DNA from: GCA-003244245 sp050699515
Lineage (GTDB): Bacteria > Actinomycetota > Actinomycetes > Mycobacteriales > Pseudonocardiaceae
Length of the DNA: 64,000 bases
Direction of reading: 5' to 3'
Assembly: GCA_050699515.1 (NCBI GenBank)
Contig: JBOHFF010000135.1
Coordinates: forward strand, 12,674 to 76,673
The position numbers and the translations under genes are program-made. Numbering within the stretch: the first letter of the stretch is position 1; the number at the start of each line of letters is the position of its first letter. Positions 32,920 through 41,023 of the stretch are shown piece by piece. Under the pieces are notes generated by a model, which was given only the letters and a program-made list of their open reading frames with translations, was not told where the DNA came from and searched no databases.

Positions 32920-34091
32920 GGTCGCAGGTTCCGTAGGGTGGCCACGTCACGCTCGAGCCGGCTCCGGATGTGGGAGATCAGCCGGTACAGATCCGGGCAG
33001 TAGACGGACGCGTTGACGAATCCGCGCTCCGGGCTGAACCGGTGCGGGTAGAGCCCACCACCACAGGTCCGGTAGAGATCGCAGTCCAGGCACGCCTGCG
33101 CCGGCGGATGAGAGCCGCACAGAGCGAAGGCCGCGTCGAAGGAATCCTCGGCGACGTGCAGGCCGATGCTCCCAGCGCCCTCGTAGGCTGTGGTGAGTGT
33201 GCTGGATCGCTCGATGGCGCCGTCGGTCTCCACCACGATCGCCGCGGGCCGGTTCACGCCGACACCCTCGACGCGGGATCGCCCGCCCAGCGCCACATGA
33301 ATGATCTCGTCGAACATCCGCACGCTGGTCTCCTGCGGCGTCGCGCCGTACCACCGATCGAACACCGCGATGAGCCATTCCGCGTACGGTGTCGCGGGGG
33401 AACCGGGGTCGCGCATCGGCGGCGGTCGCAGCCAGTTCCCCTGCGGGAGCAGGAAATCGACCGCTGGTGGCTGGAACTCCAGCAGACTCTCGTAGGTCGT
33501 CACCGGATCGTTGCGTAGGTCGATTGTGCAGAGCAGACCGCTGAACAATGACCGGTGACGCCCGGAGGAGAGCTCACGCAGCGCCCGGACGACGTCGGCG
33601 TGGCTACCCTGGCCATTCCGCCGTCGGCGGTGCCGATCGTGCGCTGCTTGGTCACCGTCGAGGCTGACACCCACCCGAATGCCGAGCTGGTGAAATAGCC
33701 GGTGATAGTCGGCGTCGAGCAGCATTCCATTGGTCTGCAAGCCGACACTCACCTCCGCCGTCTCACCGACCGCGGCGCGGATCTTCGTCACACAGTGTTC
33801 GATACGGGCCGGGCCTGCCAGCAGTGGCTCGCCACCGTGCAACACCACGCCGACCGAACTCAGGCCGTGTGCCCGGACATGCTCTCCGATTCGATGCGCG
33901 GTTGCCTCCACCACGTCACGGGCCATCACGACAGGACGCGCCCGCCAGCGTTGATCCACTTTCGTGTAGACATAGCAGTAGTCACAGGCTAGATCACATC
34001 TGCTGTGAATCTTGAGAACGAACTGCCGGAAAGCGGATCCCGGGAGTGAATCCGCCTCCACTGATCGACGATTCGGTGCCGGCCTGATCAT
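32916..34091 (-). CDS. fxsB: Radical SAM/SPASM peptide maturase, FxsB-like
   Basis: 391 residues from the ATG at 34091, which follows GGGAGG at about 11 bases; an ATG at 34124 would add 11. The cluster motif CDLACDYC (Cys32, Cys36, Cys39) is followed by LHGGEP, VGLQTNGMLL and GVSLDGD, the usual radical SAM strands. The C-terminal SPASM part has CLDCDLYRTCGGG and VYCPDL cysteines for extra iron-sulfur clusters. FxsB-type enzymes cross-link side chains near the C-terminus of FxsA precursors. It is divergent from the small precursor-like gene and is followed by the HExxH gene. Confidence 0.9.
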   Translation of the reverse strand: MIRPAPNRRSVEADSLPGSAFRQFVLKIHSRCDLACDYCYVYTKVDQRWRARPVVMARDVVEATAHRIGEHVRAHGLSSVGVVLHGGEPLLAGPARIEHCVTKIRAAVGETAEVSVGLQTNGMLLDADYHRLFHQLGIRVGVSLDGDQAAHDRHRRRRNGQGSHADVVRALRELSSGRHRSLFSGLLCTIDLRNDPVTTYESLLEFQPPAVDFLLPQGNWLRPPPMRDPGSPATPYAEWLIAVFDRWYGATPQETSVRMFDEIIHVALGGRSRVEGVGVNRPAAIVVETDGAIERSSTLTTAYEGAGSIGLHVAEDSFDAAFALCGSHPPAQACLDCDLYRTCGGGLYPHRFSPERGFVNASVYCPDLYRLISHIRSRLERDVATLRNLRP

Positions 34092-34280
34092 ACCGTTTCC
34101 GCCCTCCCGGACCGCCGACGGCAATCACGCCTTCCACGGTAACGGACGCGTGGTCCGGTGCGGGTTGTCCGCCTGCGGGATACACCGGATGGCGGTAGAC
34201 CGCTTGACATCGCGGATCTCCGCTCACGAGCTGTACGGGAGGCATGTCTACGGCTAGCATCGTTAAGCTCCCACTACCGA

Positions 34281-34298
34281 CTGCGGGACAACCCGCAG
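34281..34298 (+). promoter_or_regulatory. Hairpin in the leader of the precursor gene
   Basis: CTGCGGG (34281-34287) and CCCGCAG (34292-34298) form a perfect 7-bp stem with loop ACAA, ending 42 bases before the GTG at 34341. It could lie in the 5' untranslated leader and affect translation of the precursor, or be an operator. A TTGACA at 34204-34209 is a possible -35 element, but no good -10 follows at normal distance. Confidence 0.4.
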
Positions 34299-34340
34299 AA
34301 ATAAGACTTACCGCGTATATGGATGGAGGTCGCTCCCGGC

Positions 34341-34508
34341 GTGAGTACCGAGTCCGGATTCGAGTCCGACCGGGTGGACCTGACGGGCATCAGTCTGGAG
34401 AGAATCGCCCTGCTGCCCGATTCTGTGCTGGCTGCGTCGCTGCGCCGGATCCTGACGGACGACAGCGATCCCACCGAGCAGTACGCCGGCTTTCAAGAGT
34501 ATATCTGA
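34341..34508 (+). CDS. fxsA: FxsA-like RiPP precursor peptide
   Basis: A 55-residue peptide. The GTG at 34341 is chosen because GGAGGT ends 10 bases before it; ATG 34323 in the same frame has no ribosome site. It follows the FxsA layout: an acidic start, RVDLTGISLERI, then DSVLAASLRRIL, then DDSDPTEQYAG and the C-terminus FQEYI. Canonical FxsA peptides end in Phe-x-Ser-x-x; here the Ser position is Glu, and a Tyr follows, so Phe51 and Tyr54 are the aromatic residues available for cross-linking. It stands divergent from the radical SAM gene and upstream of fxsT, exactly where the precursor is expected. Confidence 0.8.
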   Translation: MSTESGFESDRVDLTGISLERIALLPDSVLAASLRRILTDDSDPTEQYAGFQEYI

Positions 34509-34745
34509 GGCGATTACGTAAGTAGCACGGTGAGTTGATCCCAGCTTGCGCTGCCCTTGACCGAGTGTGTTGGGTGGCCGCGGCCCGCCCAGCAGCGGGT
34601 TCTGCTTCGGGCCTGCGCCGGAACGCTGCGGGCGAATCGAAGAGAAGATCATCTTTGGTGTCGGTGTTCCACCGTGCTGCCTGCCGGAATTGGGGTCTGT
34701 CGGTGGCGGTCGCGACGGCTACCATTCGAGGTATGGCTGGCGACA

Positions 34746-37700
34746 ATGACCGGTGACGTGTGCGGTAGCGTGGGACGTTGTCCAGTCGTCGCCTTCACGT
34801 CACCGGGAGGCACCGGCCGGACGGCGGCCCTGGTGAACACCGCCTGCGTGCTGGCCGCCGCGGGCAAGCGGTTGTTGATCTTCGATCGGGGGGCGGAGGC
34901 TCCACGGGTGCACGACTACCTGTGGCAGTTCCAGGCTGATCTGGTCCCGCCCGGTCACCTGCTCGACGATGACCTGGTGATGACGTTGTTCGGCCCCGTG
35001 ACGGGTCGGGACGGCCTGACCGCTCGCCAGTATCAGCTGCCGATGGACTCCGGCGACATCGACGTCATCGCCTTCGGGGGGAGCTCGCCGCAGCCCTACC
35101 TCGGCGATGGTCAGGATGCCGCGCTCCGTAACCGGGTCTGTGCGGTCGGGTACGACTATGTGTTGATCGACGTTGCGGCGAGCGCGACGCCGGTGATGAC
35201 CAAGCGGCTGGCTTACCTGTGCGATGCGTTGGTGGTGTGCTTCCACGCCCAGTCGAGTGATGTCTTGAAGGCAGCGGCTCTCGCGGGTGCGATCGCCGAG
35301 CTGACGCCGTTCCGGCTGAAGATCCTCGCCACCACCTTGCAGTTCGACGACCAGGATCCGGGTCCAGCCGGCCGGACGAGGGATCGGATCCGGACCGCCT
35401 TCGCCGGTGTGAATACCTCCACCGTGTCCACGAGTGTCATCGAGATTCCCTACCGGCCGGTCGGCGTGGTGTTCGACCAGGCCGTCGAGGTGCTCTACGA
35501 CGAGCCGTACGCGCCGGTGCCGCTCGCCTACGCCCGGATCGCCCAGACGATCACCGCGGGCGAGGTCGACCGGATGCACCTCGTCCCACATCGCGCACGC
35601 GACAGCTACCGGTACTCGCTGGGGGTCGGCTCGCTCAGCGCGCAGCCGCACATCTTCCTCGCCTACGCGGCGGAAGATCGGCTGTGGGCGGATTGGATGC
35701 AGAGCCTCCTTCAATCGGGTGGGGCCGAAGTCGCCCGCCTGCCTGCGGATGACTCGTGGCTGGAGGGCCCGGTCCGGCCTGCGGTGCTGGTGGTGGGAAG
35801 CCCACGACTGGCACGTTCGCCGACCGGTCGTCGCGCGATTGAGCTGATCGAGCGGCTGGCAGGCGCACCCGAGCTGGCCGATCGGCTCGACCTGCTCGTC
35901 GTGCAGTTACCCGATTGCGCGGTCGGCGCGCCGTTGGATGAGTTGCCCCGGATCAGTCTCGTAGACTGCGACGAGACACGGGCCCGGCGGAGACTGTTGC
36001 GGCATTTCGTGCTGTTCGACCGGTTGGAGACCCAGGCGCGCGAGTATCCGGTGTACTTCCCCGGCTCGGTCGCGACGCCGCATTCCAGATCGAACCTGCC
36101 GCCGCGAAACGGGCAGTTCGTCGGGCGCAGCGCCGTATTGGAGGATCTGCGGGATCGCTTCCTCGGCCAACGGGAACTGGTCGTCTGCCCGCTCACCGGG
36201 CCGCCTGGAACGGGCAAGAGCCAGATCGCTCTCGAGTACGCGCATCGCTTCACCGCGGACTACGACCTCCAGTGGTGGATCTCGGCTCAGGATGAGCAGT
36301 CCGTTCGGGCCAGCCTCACCGCGCTGGCCGACGAGCTGAGACTGCCCTCCACCCCAGATCGACCGCAGGCCGCCCTGGAGGCGCTGCAGGCACACCCGCG
36401 ATACCGGCGTTGGCTGCTGGTCTATGACAACGTCTCGAACCCCGACACGCTGGCTGAGCTGTTGCCACTAGGCGTCGGCGGGCACGTCATCCTGACCATC
36501 CGCGAGCGGTCTCCGGATGGCACAGCCATCGGGGCCCTGGACACGGAGGGCAGTGTCGAGCTGCTCACCAACCTCGTGCCCGACTTGGTCGCCCATGACG
36601 CGGAGCCGGTTGCGGACCACATGGACCAGCTGCCACTGGCCTTGCGGCTCGCCGCCGCGTGGATGTCCGAGAGTGCCACGGTCATGCGCCGATCGGTGGA
36701 CACCAGAGAGTCGGCGGCCCAATGGGCCGCCACCGAGTTCCAGGCCAGGGCGACACGGTTCCTGGACCGCCAGGAGGTCAGGTCACCGCAGGCCGCGGCG
36801 CTCGCGGTCATCTTGGAGACGTTAGCCGAGAGCGATCTCGGTCGGGTGGCCACCCGACTCGCCCAGATGTGCGCATGGTTGTCCCCCGATGCGGTGGCGC
36901 TGCGCTTGCTGCGCTCCCTGCCCATGGTGCGTGCGCTGGCCGCCGCGGCCGACGATCCGGAGGTGCTCGTCCTCGATCCACTGGAACTGGACCGAGTGCT
37001 GCACTGTGGCCAGCGCCACGGGCTGTTCGAGATGAACTGGGAGCGCCCGGCCAAGCTGACCATGCACCGGGTCGTGCAGGAACTTTTGATCGAGACGATG
37101 GTGCCGGACGACGACGATGAGTGCCGGAGTGAAGTGCTGGACGTGCTCGCTGCCTTCGCCCCGACAGATCGTGAACCAGAGGTCTCCCAGGACATCGCGG
37201 ACTTCAACGAGTTGCAGCGGCACATCGAGAGCTCCGGAGCGGTCGGCAGCCAGGACGTCGGTGTCCGTCGTTGGCTGGTGGACCAGGTCAACTATTTGAT
37301 GCGTACGCCGAGTCCGGCGACGTGGGACTACGCGATCGACCTTGGTGACCGGGTGCTGGCGCAATGGCATCCCACGTCGCTGGCCGAGTCGTCACTGCGG
37401 ATGCGGCTGGAGTTCCAGCTCGTAGCTCTGCATCGGAAGCGAAACGATGACGTGGCAGGCCTGCTGGAGAGGGTGGACAACCTGCTGGAGCGCCAGCAGC
37501 GGCTGCTCGGCCCTACCCACCCGCGCACCTTGAGAACCTGGCGAGGCAATGGGGCGAACCTCAGGGGACGCGGCCTGTTCGCCGAGGCGTGCGCGGCCGA
37601 GCAGCGGACTTTGCACGGTTCCCGTGAGTGGCTCGGCGACCGTCATCCAGACACCCGGCGGGCGGCGACCAACCTGGCGTGGTCATATTTCCTGGCGGGA

Positions 37701-38465
37701 GACGTCTCGTCGGCGCTGACGATCGAGCGGGAGAATCACGGAATCCGGCTGGCCCTGGTTGGCCCCGATCATCTCGATGTCTGCTGGTCAGCTTGCAATC
37801 TCGGTATCTACCAGCGGGAGCTTGGCTACTACCCGGAGGCCATCAAGATCTTCAACGAGGCGATCGCAAGGGTCCGCGCGCTGCGGCCGGATGGCGGTCA
37901 CCCGGACGAGTGGCGGCTCAGATGGCACCGCGCAATCGCGTACCGCAGTGCGGGAAGTCCGAGCAAGGCATTGGAGGAGAACGTCGAGAATCTTCGGCGG
38001 TTCCAGGAGCTTTTCGGCCCCGACGACGGGCACACCGTTCGATGCAAGCTCAGTTTGGCGATCGACTACCACTGCACCGGCGATTCGACCGCCGCCGTGT
38101 CCTTCGCCGAGGAGAGCAGGGCCAGCTCCGGCCATCCGCACGCATCACTGCATCTGCTCAACCTGGCGGTGTTCCGGCGCGGCCTCGGCGAGACAGCCCA
38201 GGCTGTCGCGAGCAGCGCCCAAGCCGTGGATGAGCTGGTCAGCTGGCTGGGCGCTGACCATCCGTGGACGCTTGCCGCGACGATCAACCACGCGCACGCG
38301 ATCGCGCTCAGTGGTGACCCCGACCGAGGGCGGGAGCACTTGCGCTCGACACACGCGGACTGCCTAGACTTCCTTCCCGCAGCCCATCCCTACACGCGCC
38401 GGGCTGCAGCCAACCTGACGAGTGGCATCGCTGACTGGGGGGTTCTGTATGTCGACCTGCCTTAG
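34746..38465 (+). CDS. fxsT: FxsT-like protein: ParA-like, TIR, NB-ARC and TPR domains
   Basis: Large multidomain protein, 1239 residues from ATG 34746. Residues 14-290 are a ParA/MinD-like NTPase; its P-loop reads SPGGTGRT, with Arg where Lys is normal. About 300-430 is TIR-like (PHIFLAYAAEDRLWADWMQSL). About 455-800 is an NB-ARC/STAND ATPase with FVGRSAVLEDL, Walker A GPPGTGKS, and WLLVYDNV as Walker B. From about 880 on there are tetratricopeptide repeats (PRTLRTWRGNGANLRGRG, PDTRRAATNLAWSYFLAGD, then HLDVCWSACNLGIYQRELG). This is the architecture of FxsT in Fxs loci. It resembles innate-immunity-type sensors: TPRs as receptor, STAND as switch, TIR as possible NAD-directed effector. What triggers it is unknown. 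Confidence 0.85.
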   Translation: MTGDVCGSVGRCPVVAFTSPGGTGRTAALVNTACVLAAAGKRLLIFDRGAEAPRVHDYLWQFQADLVPPGHLLDDDLVMTLFGPVTGRDGLTARQYQLPMDSGDIDVIAFGGSSPQPYLGDGQDAALRNRVCAVGYDYVLIDVAASATPVMTKRLAYLCDALVVCFHAQSSDVLKAAALAGAIAELTPFRLKILATTLQFDDQDPGPAGRTRDRIRTAFAGVNTSTVSTSVIEIPYRPVGVVFDQAVEVLYDEPYAPVPLAYARIAQTITAGEVDRMHLVPHRARDSYRYSLGVGSLSAQPHIFLAYAAEDRLWADWMQSLLQSGGAEVARLPADDSWLEGPVRPAVLVVGSPRLARSPTGRRAIELIERLAGAPELADRLDLLVVQLPDCAVGAPLDELPRISLVDCDETRARRRLLRHFVLFDRLETQAREYPVYFPGSVATPHSRSNLPPRNGQFVGRSAVLEDLRDRFLGQRELVVCPLTGPPGTGKSQIALEYAHRFTADYDLQWWISAQDEQSVRASLTALADELRLPSTPDRPQAALEALQAHPRYRRWLLVYDNVSNPDTLAELLPLGVGGHVILTIRERSPDGTAIGALDTEGSVELLTNLVPDLVAHDAEPVADHMDQLPLALRLAAAWMSESATVMRRSVDTRESAAQWAATEFQARATRFLDRQEVRSPQAAALAVILETLAESDLGRVATRLAQMCAWLSPDAVALRLLRSLPMVRALAAAADDPEVLVLDPLELDRVLHCGQRHGLFEMNWERPAKLTMHRVVQELLIETMVPDDDDECRSEVLDVLAAFAPTDREPEVSQDIADFNELQRHIESSGAVGSQDVGVRRWLVDQVNYLMRTPSPATWDYAIDLGDRVLAQWHPTSLAESSLRMRLEFQLVALHRKRNDDVAGLLERVDNLLERQQRLLGPTHPRTLRTWRGNGANLRGRGLFAEACAAEQRTLHGSREWLGDRHPDTRRAATNLAWSYFLAGDVSSALTIERENHGIRLALVGPDHLDVCWSACNLGIYQRELGYYPEAIKIFNEAIARVRALRPDGGHPDEWRLRWHRAIAYRSAGSPSKALEENVENLRRFQELFGPDDGHTVRCKLSLAIDYHCTGDSTAAVSFAEESRASSGHPHASLHLLNLAVFRRGLGETAQAVASSAQAVDELVSWLGADHPWTLAATINHAHAIALSGDPDRGREHLRSTHADCLDFLPAAHPYTRRAAANLTSGIADWGVLYVDLP

Positions 38466-38489
38466 CGGGCCCAGCCGGAAGGAGTTCCG

Positions 38490-39524
38490 GTGACCTCCGG
38501 GCCTGATGAGGCCGTACGTGAGCCGGCACCGGTCGCACGGCACGCCTCGCACGTGGACGCCAGGTTCGCTGCGTCACGTGAGACGTGCCGTCAGGCAGTG
38601 ATCCAGGTACCCGAGTTGCATTATCTCGGGCACTACACCGAGGGGGCCTACGACTTCTCCTACGACCGGCTTGACGGTATCTCCGGGCAGCCAGACCGGA
38701 CGGATCACGAACGGATGGGTGTTCAGATCACCAATGCCGTCCGCGGCCTCGATCGCATGCTGCAGGAGGTGCGGACTGGTGCCCTCATCCGCGTCGTGGT
38801 GCACGGACAGCAGGGTTTGGTCGTCTGTAACTCGGCGCAGCCGAACGAACATGCGGTCGGCTTCAGCCGTGCCCCCTCCGTGCTTCCGGTCGAGGGGATC
38901 GTGCTGCCCCGACTGTCCGGCGCCGAAAGGGTGGACGAGATCCTGAGCCGTTTGGTCACTGAGCTGCGCGAGCAGGTCAGTCTCGGCTCGCAGAACCCCG
39001 GCTCCTGGATCTCGGCGAAACCAGGTGATGTCGTGTTGCCGCCGGTGGGCACACCGTCAGTCTCGAAGCGGTGCATCGAGGGGACTGCTGATGAACGAGT
39101 CAGCCGGCTCTTTCTGGACCGGGTGGACCCTGTGGACCTGCAGTTTGTGGCGTACTGTCGCAGCGGTCAGGCGGAGTTCTCCGTCGACGAGTTCGACGAT
39201 CCCCAGCTCGGCTCGTATTTCCAGGAAATCTCGGTGACCGAACGGCGCCTGTTCTATCGGAATGTGTGCCGCCAGTTCCCGATGATAGTTCGAAAATTCG
39301 GCCGGATCTCGGTCGCCGCCACCGGCGGCAAGATAGAGAGACTGGTACTCGATGTCGAGCAGGGCGCGCTCTGTTATTACCGAATACGTCCGGGGGAGTA
39401 CCTGGTTGGAATCACTATAGATCAGAGACGGGTCGCCTCGACGGACGACAAAATCGGTGAGATAGCACTCCGCTGCCGCGGTAATCTTGGGCGCGATGAC
39501 CTTGTCCCGCCGAGTGGTGGTTGA
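38490..39524 (+). CDS. Unknown protein in the fxsT operon
   Basis: 344 residues, no domain recognised. It starts 24 bases after fxsT and its stop overlaps the TTG codon before the antiporter gene, so it belongs to that operon. The sequence is soluble-looking: no signal peptide or membrane helix. The first 150 residues include HYLGHYTEGAYDFSYDRLDG and TGALIRVVVHGQQGLVVC; the C-terminal half has GSYFQEISVTERRLFYRNVC and a strand-rich end (KIERLVLDVEQGALCYYRI). Codon use is less GC-rich than the core genes, consistent with transfer. I give no function. Confidence 0.6.
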   Translation: MTSGPDEAVREPAPVARHASHVDARFAASRETCRQAVIQVPELHYLGHYTEGAYDFSYDRLDGISGQPDRTDHERMGVQITNAVRGLDRMLQEVRTGALIRVVVHGQQGLVVCNSAQPNEHAVGFSRAPSVLPVEGIVLPRLSGAERVDEILSRLVTELREQVSLGSQNPGSWISAKPGDVVLPPVGTPSVSKRCIEGTADERVSRLFLDRVDPVDLQFVAYCRSGQAEFSVDEFDDPQLGSYFQEISVTERRLFYRNVCRQFPMIVRKFGRISVAATGGKIERLVLDVEQGALCYYRIRPGEYLVGITIDQRRVASTDDKIGEIALRCRGNLGRDDLVPPSGG

Positions 39525-39532
39525 GCGCAGCC

Positions 39533-41023
39533 ATGATGATGAGGGATGGCAGGGGACCTGCTGCCGCGCCGGCCTGGCGGTTGGTGCTCCTCCTCGCCAT
39601 GATCGGGATTGGCTGGGGCCTCTCCCATGCCCTCGATCCCTCCGGAACCCTTAGCGACGGGATCGCGGGGACCGCAGCGTATCTCTACGGCGCGACGGCT
39701 CTGCTGGCGATCGGTCTGTATAGCAGCACGACCCAGATCTCCGGTCTCGCGCTCCGCCGTCTGGCTGACTCCGTTCGCCGTGCCATCGTTTTTCGTCCTG
39801 TTTTCTCCCTTCGTCCCATTGTCCTGCGTCCCATTGTTCTGCGTCCTGAGGACCGGGTCAGTGTCCGTATTGTCTTCTTGGCTGTGACAGTGGGGGTGGT
39901 TGTCAAGGCTGCGCTGATCACTGCGGTGATGTACGTGGCCTTTCGTGAACCACTGTACCCACTATACCTGGTGCTCGGGGTCGCGATGGCGCAGATCGAT
40001 CCATTGTCCGTAGTCGCGCTGCGAGGCAAATCGGAGCTCTCCGAGCGGGCCAAGGCCATTCTGCACGCGTGGTCGTCCTTCGACGACCCGGTGACGATGC
40101 TGCTGACCATCTACCTGGCTGCGCTCGCGCTGAGCGGGAATCTCGGGTTGGTCGGTGCCGATCTCATGTCGTTCTCCTGGAATCTGCTGGCGAACCTAGG
40201 TTTTGCAGCGGCTGCGGCAATCATCTGGTGGGTGCTCTCCAGAATCGCAGGAATGCCCAAGCTGTCTGATTCTGACAGCGACGAACAGGTTGATTCCGAC
40301 GACGGCAAGAAGACCGGGTTGCCGCCGGGGCTGAACCTGGTGGCTGTTGTCGTTCTTGCCACATTGGTGATCGTCGCGGTCTGGCAATTCCTGATCCTGG
40401 GCCTCGCTATTGCGGGTCTGTACTTCCGTCCGAGGCTTGGTCCGTGGTTGAACCGCGCGACCCAGGTAGCGCTGCTGTTGGCGTCTCTCATGCTCGGAGT
40501 GCTGTTGTTGGGCCACGTGGCGTGGTGGCACGGTCTGTGGCTCGGTGTGGCCGCCTTCGCCGCGCAGGTTGTGGTTGCGCTGACGCTGACCAGGAAGCTG
40601 TCTTTCCCGGACCGTGGCTTTCTCGCGCTGAGCCAGCAGAGCGGTATCACGGCGATTATTCTCGCGCTGTTGTTGGAGCGCAGTTTTGCGGGTACCGTCG
40701 CCGTGGTCGCCCCCGCGATCATCGTCATCAACATACTGCACGTGTGCAGCACGGCCGTATTCTCCAAGATAATTCAGGCTCCAATAATCTGGATCCTAGC
40801 GCCTCAGCCCGCGGCAGCCATAATTCAGCCCCCGGTGGTCGAGGCAGCGGAAAGCTCCGAAATTAATGCGGACTCCACGCGGTCGCCAAAGTCGTTGAAC
40901 GCCTCGTACGTGTCGGCTAGCCTAGTGGACCCCAATGTCTGGCGAAATCCCCCTTCGTCGCTGCCCATCGACACTTCGAACTCGTCTAATTCGGTCAGTC
41001 GGAACAGTGGTAGAACGTCGTAG
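39533..41023 (+). CDS. Cation/proton antiporter-like membrane protein
   Basis: About 496 residues with ten or more membrane helices. The segment MAQIDPLSVVALRGKSELSERAKAILHAWSSFDDP resembles the CPA1 sodium/proton exchanger core, where ATDPVAVV and a later Asn/Asp-Asp pair line the ion path. Later helices are GLNLVAVVVLATLVIVAVW and SGITAIILALLLERSF. The ATG at 39533 is used; TTG 39521 overlaps the preceding stop. The last about 65 residues are read antisense through the end of the gene at 40825, giving a 199-base convergent overlap, so the natural stop may have been lost. Placement in an FxsT operon is unusual. Confidence 0.65.
   Translation: MMMRDGRGPAAAPAWRLVLLLAMIGIGWGLSHALDPSGTLSDGIAGTAAYLYGATALLAIGLYSSTTQISGLALRRLADSVRRAIVFRPVFSLRPIVLRPIVLRPEDRVSVRIVFLAVTVGVVVKAALITAVMYVAFREPLYPLYLVLGVAMAQIDPLSVVALRGKSELSERAKAILHAWSSFDDPVTMLLTIYLAALALSGNLGLVGADLMSFSWNLLANLGFAAAAAIIWWVLSRIAGMPKLSDSDSDEQVDSDDGKKTGLPPGLNLVAVVVLATLVIVAVWQFLILGLAIAGLYFRPRLGPWLNRATQVALLLASLMLGVLLLGHVAWWHGLWLGVAAFAAQVVVALTLTRKLSFPDRGFLALSQQSGITAIILALLLERSFAGTVAVVAPAIIVINILHVCSTAVFSKIIQAPIIWILAPQPAAAIIQPPVVEAAESSEINADSTRSPKSLNASYVSASLVDPNVWRNPPSSLPIDTSNSSNSVSRNSGRTS

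Noticed and set aside
34323..34340. ATG 34323 as start of the precursor
   Set aside because: No ribosome site in front of it, while GGAGGT is ideally placed for GTG 34341.
34244..34525. 93-codon plus-strand frame as an alternative precursor
   Set aside because: It overlaps the FxsA-like gene in another frame, and only the 34341-34508 frame shows the FxsA layout and a well-placed ribosome site.
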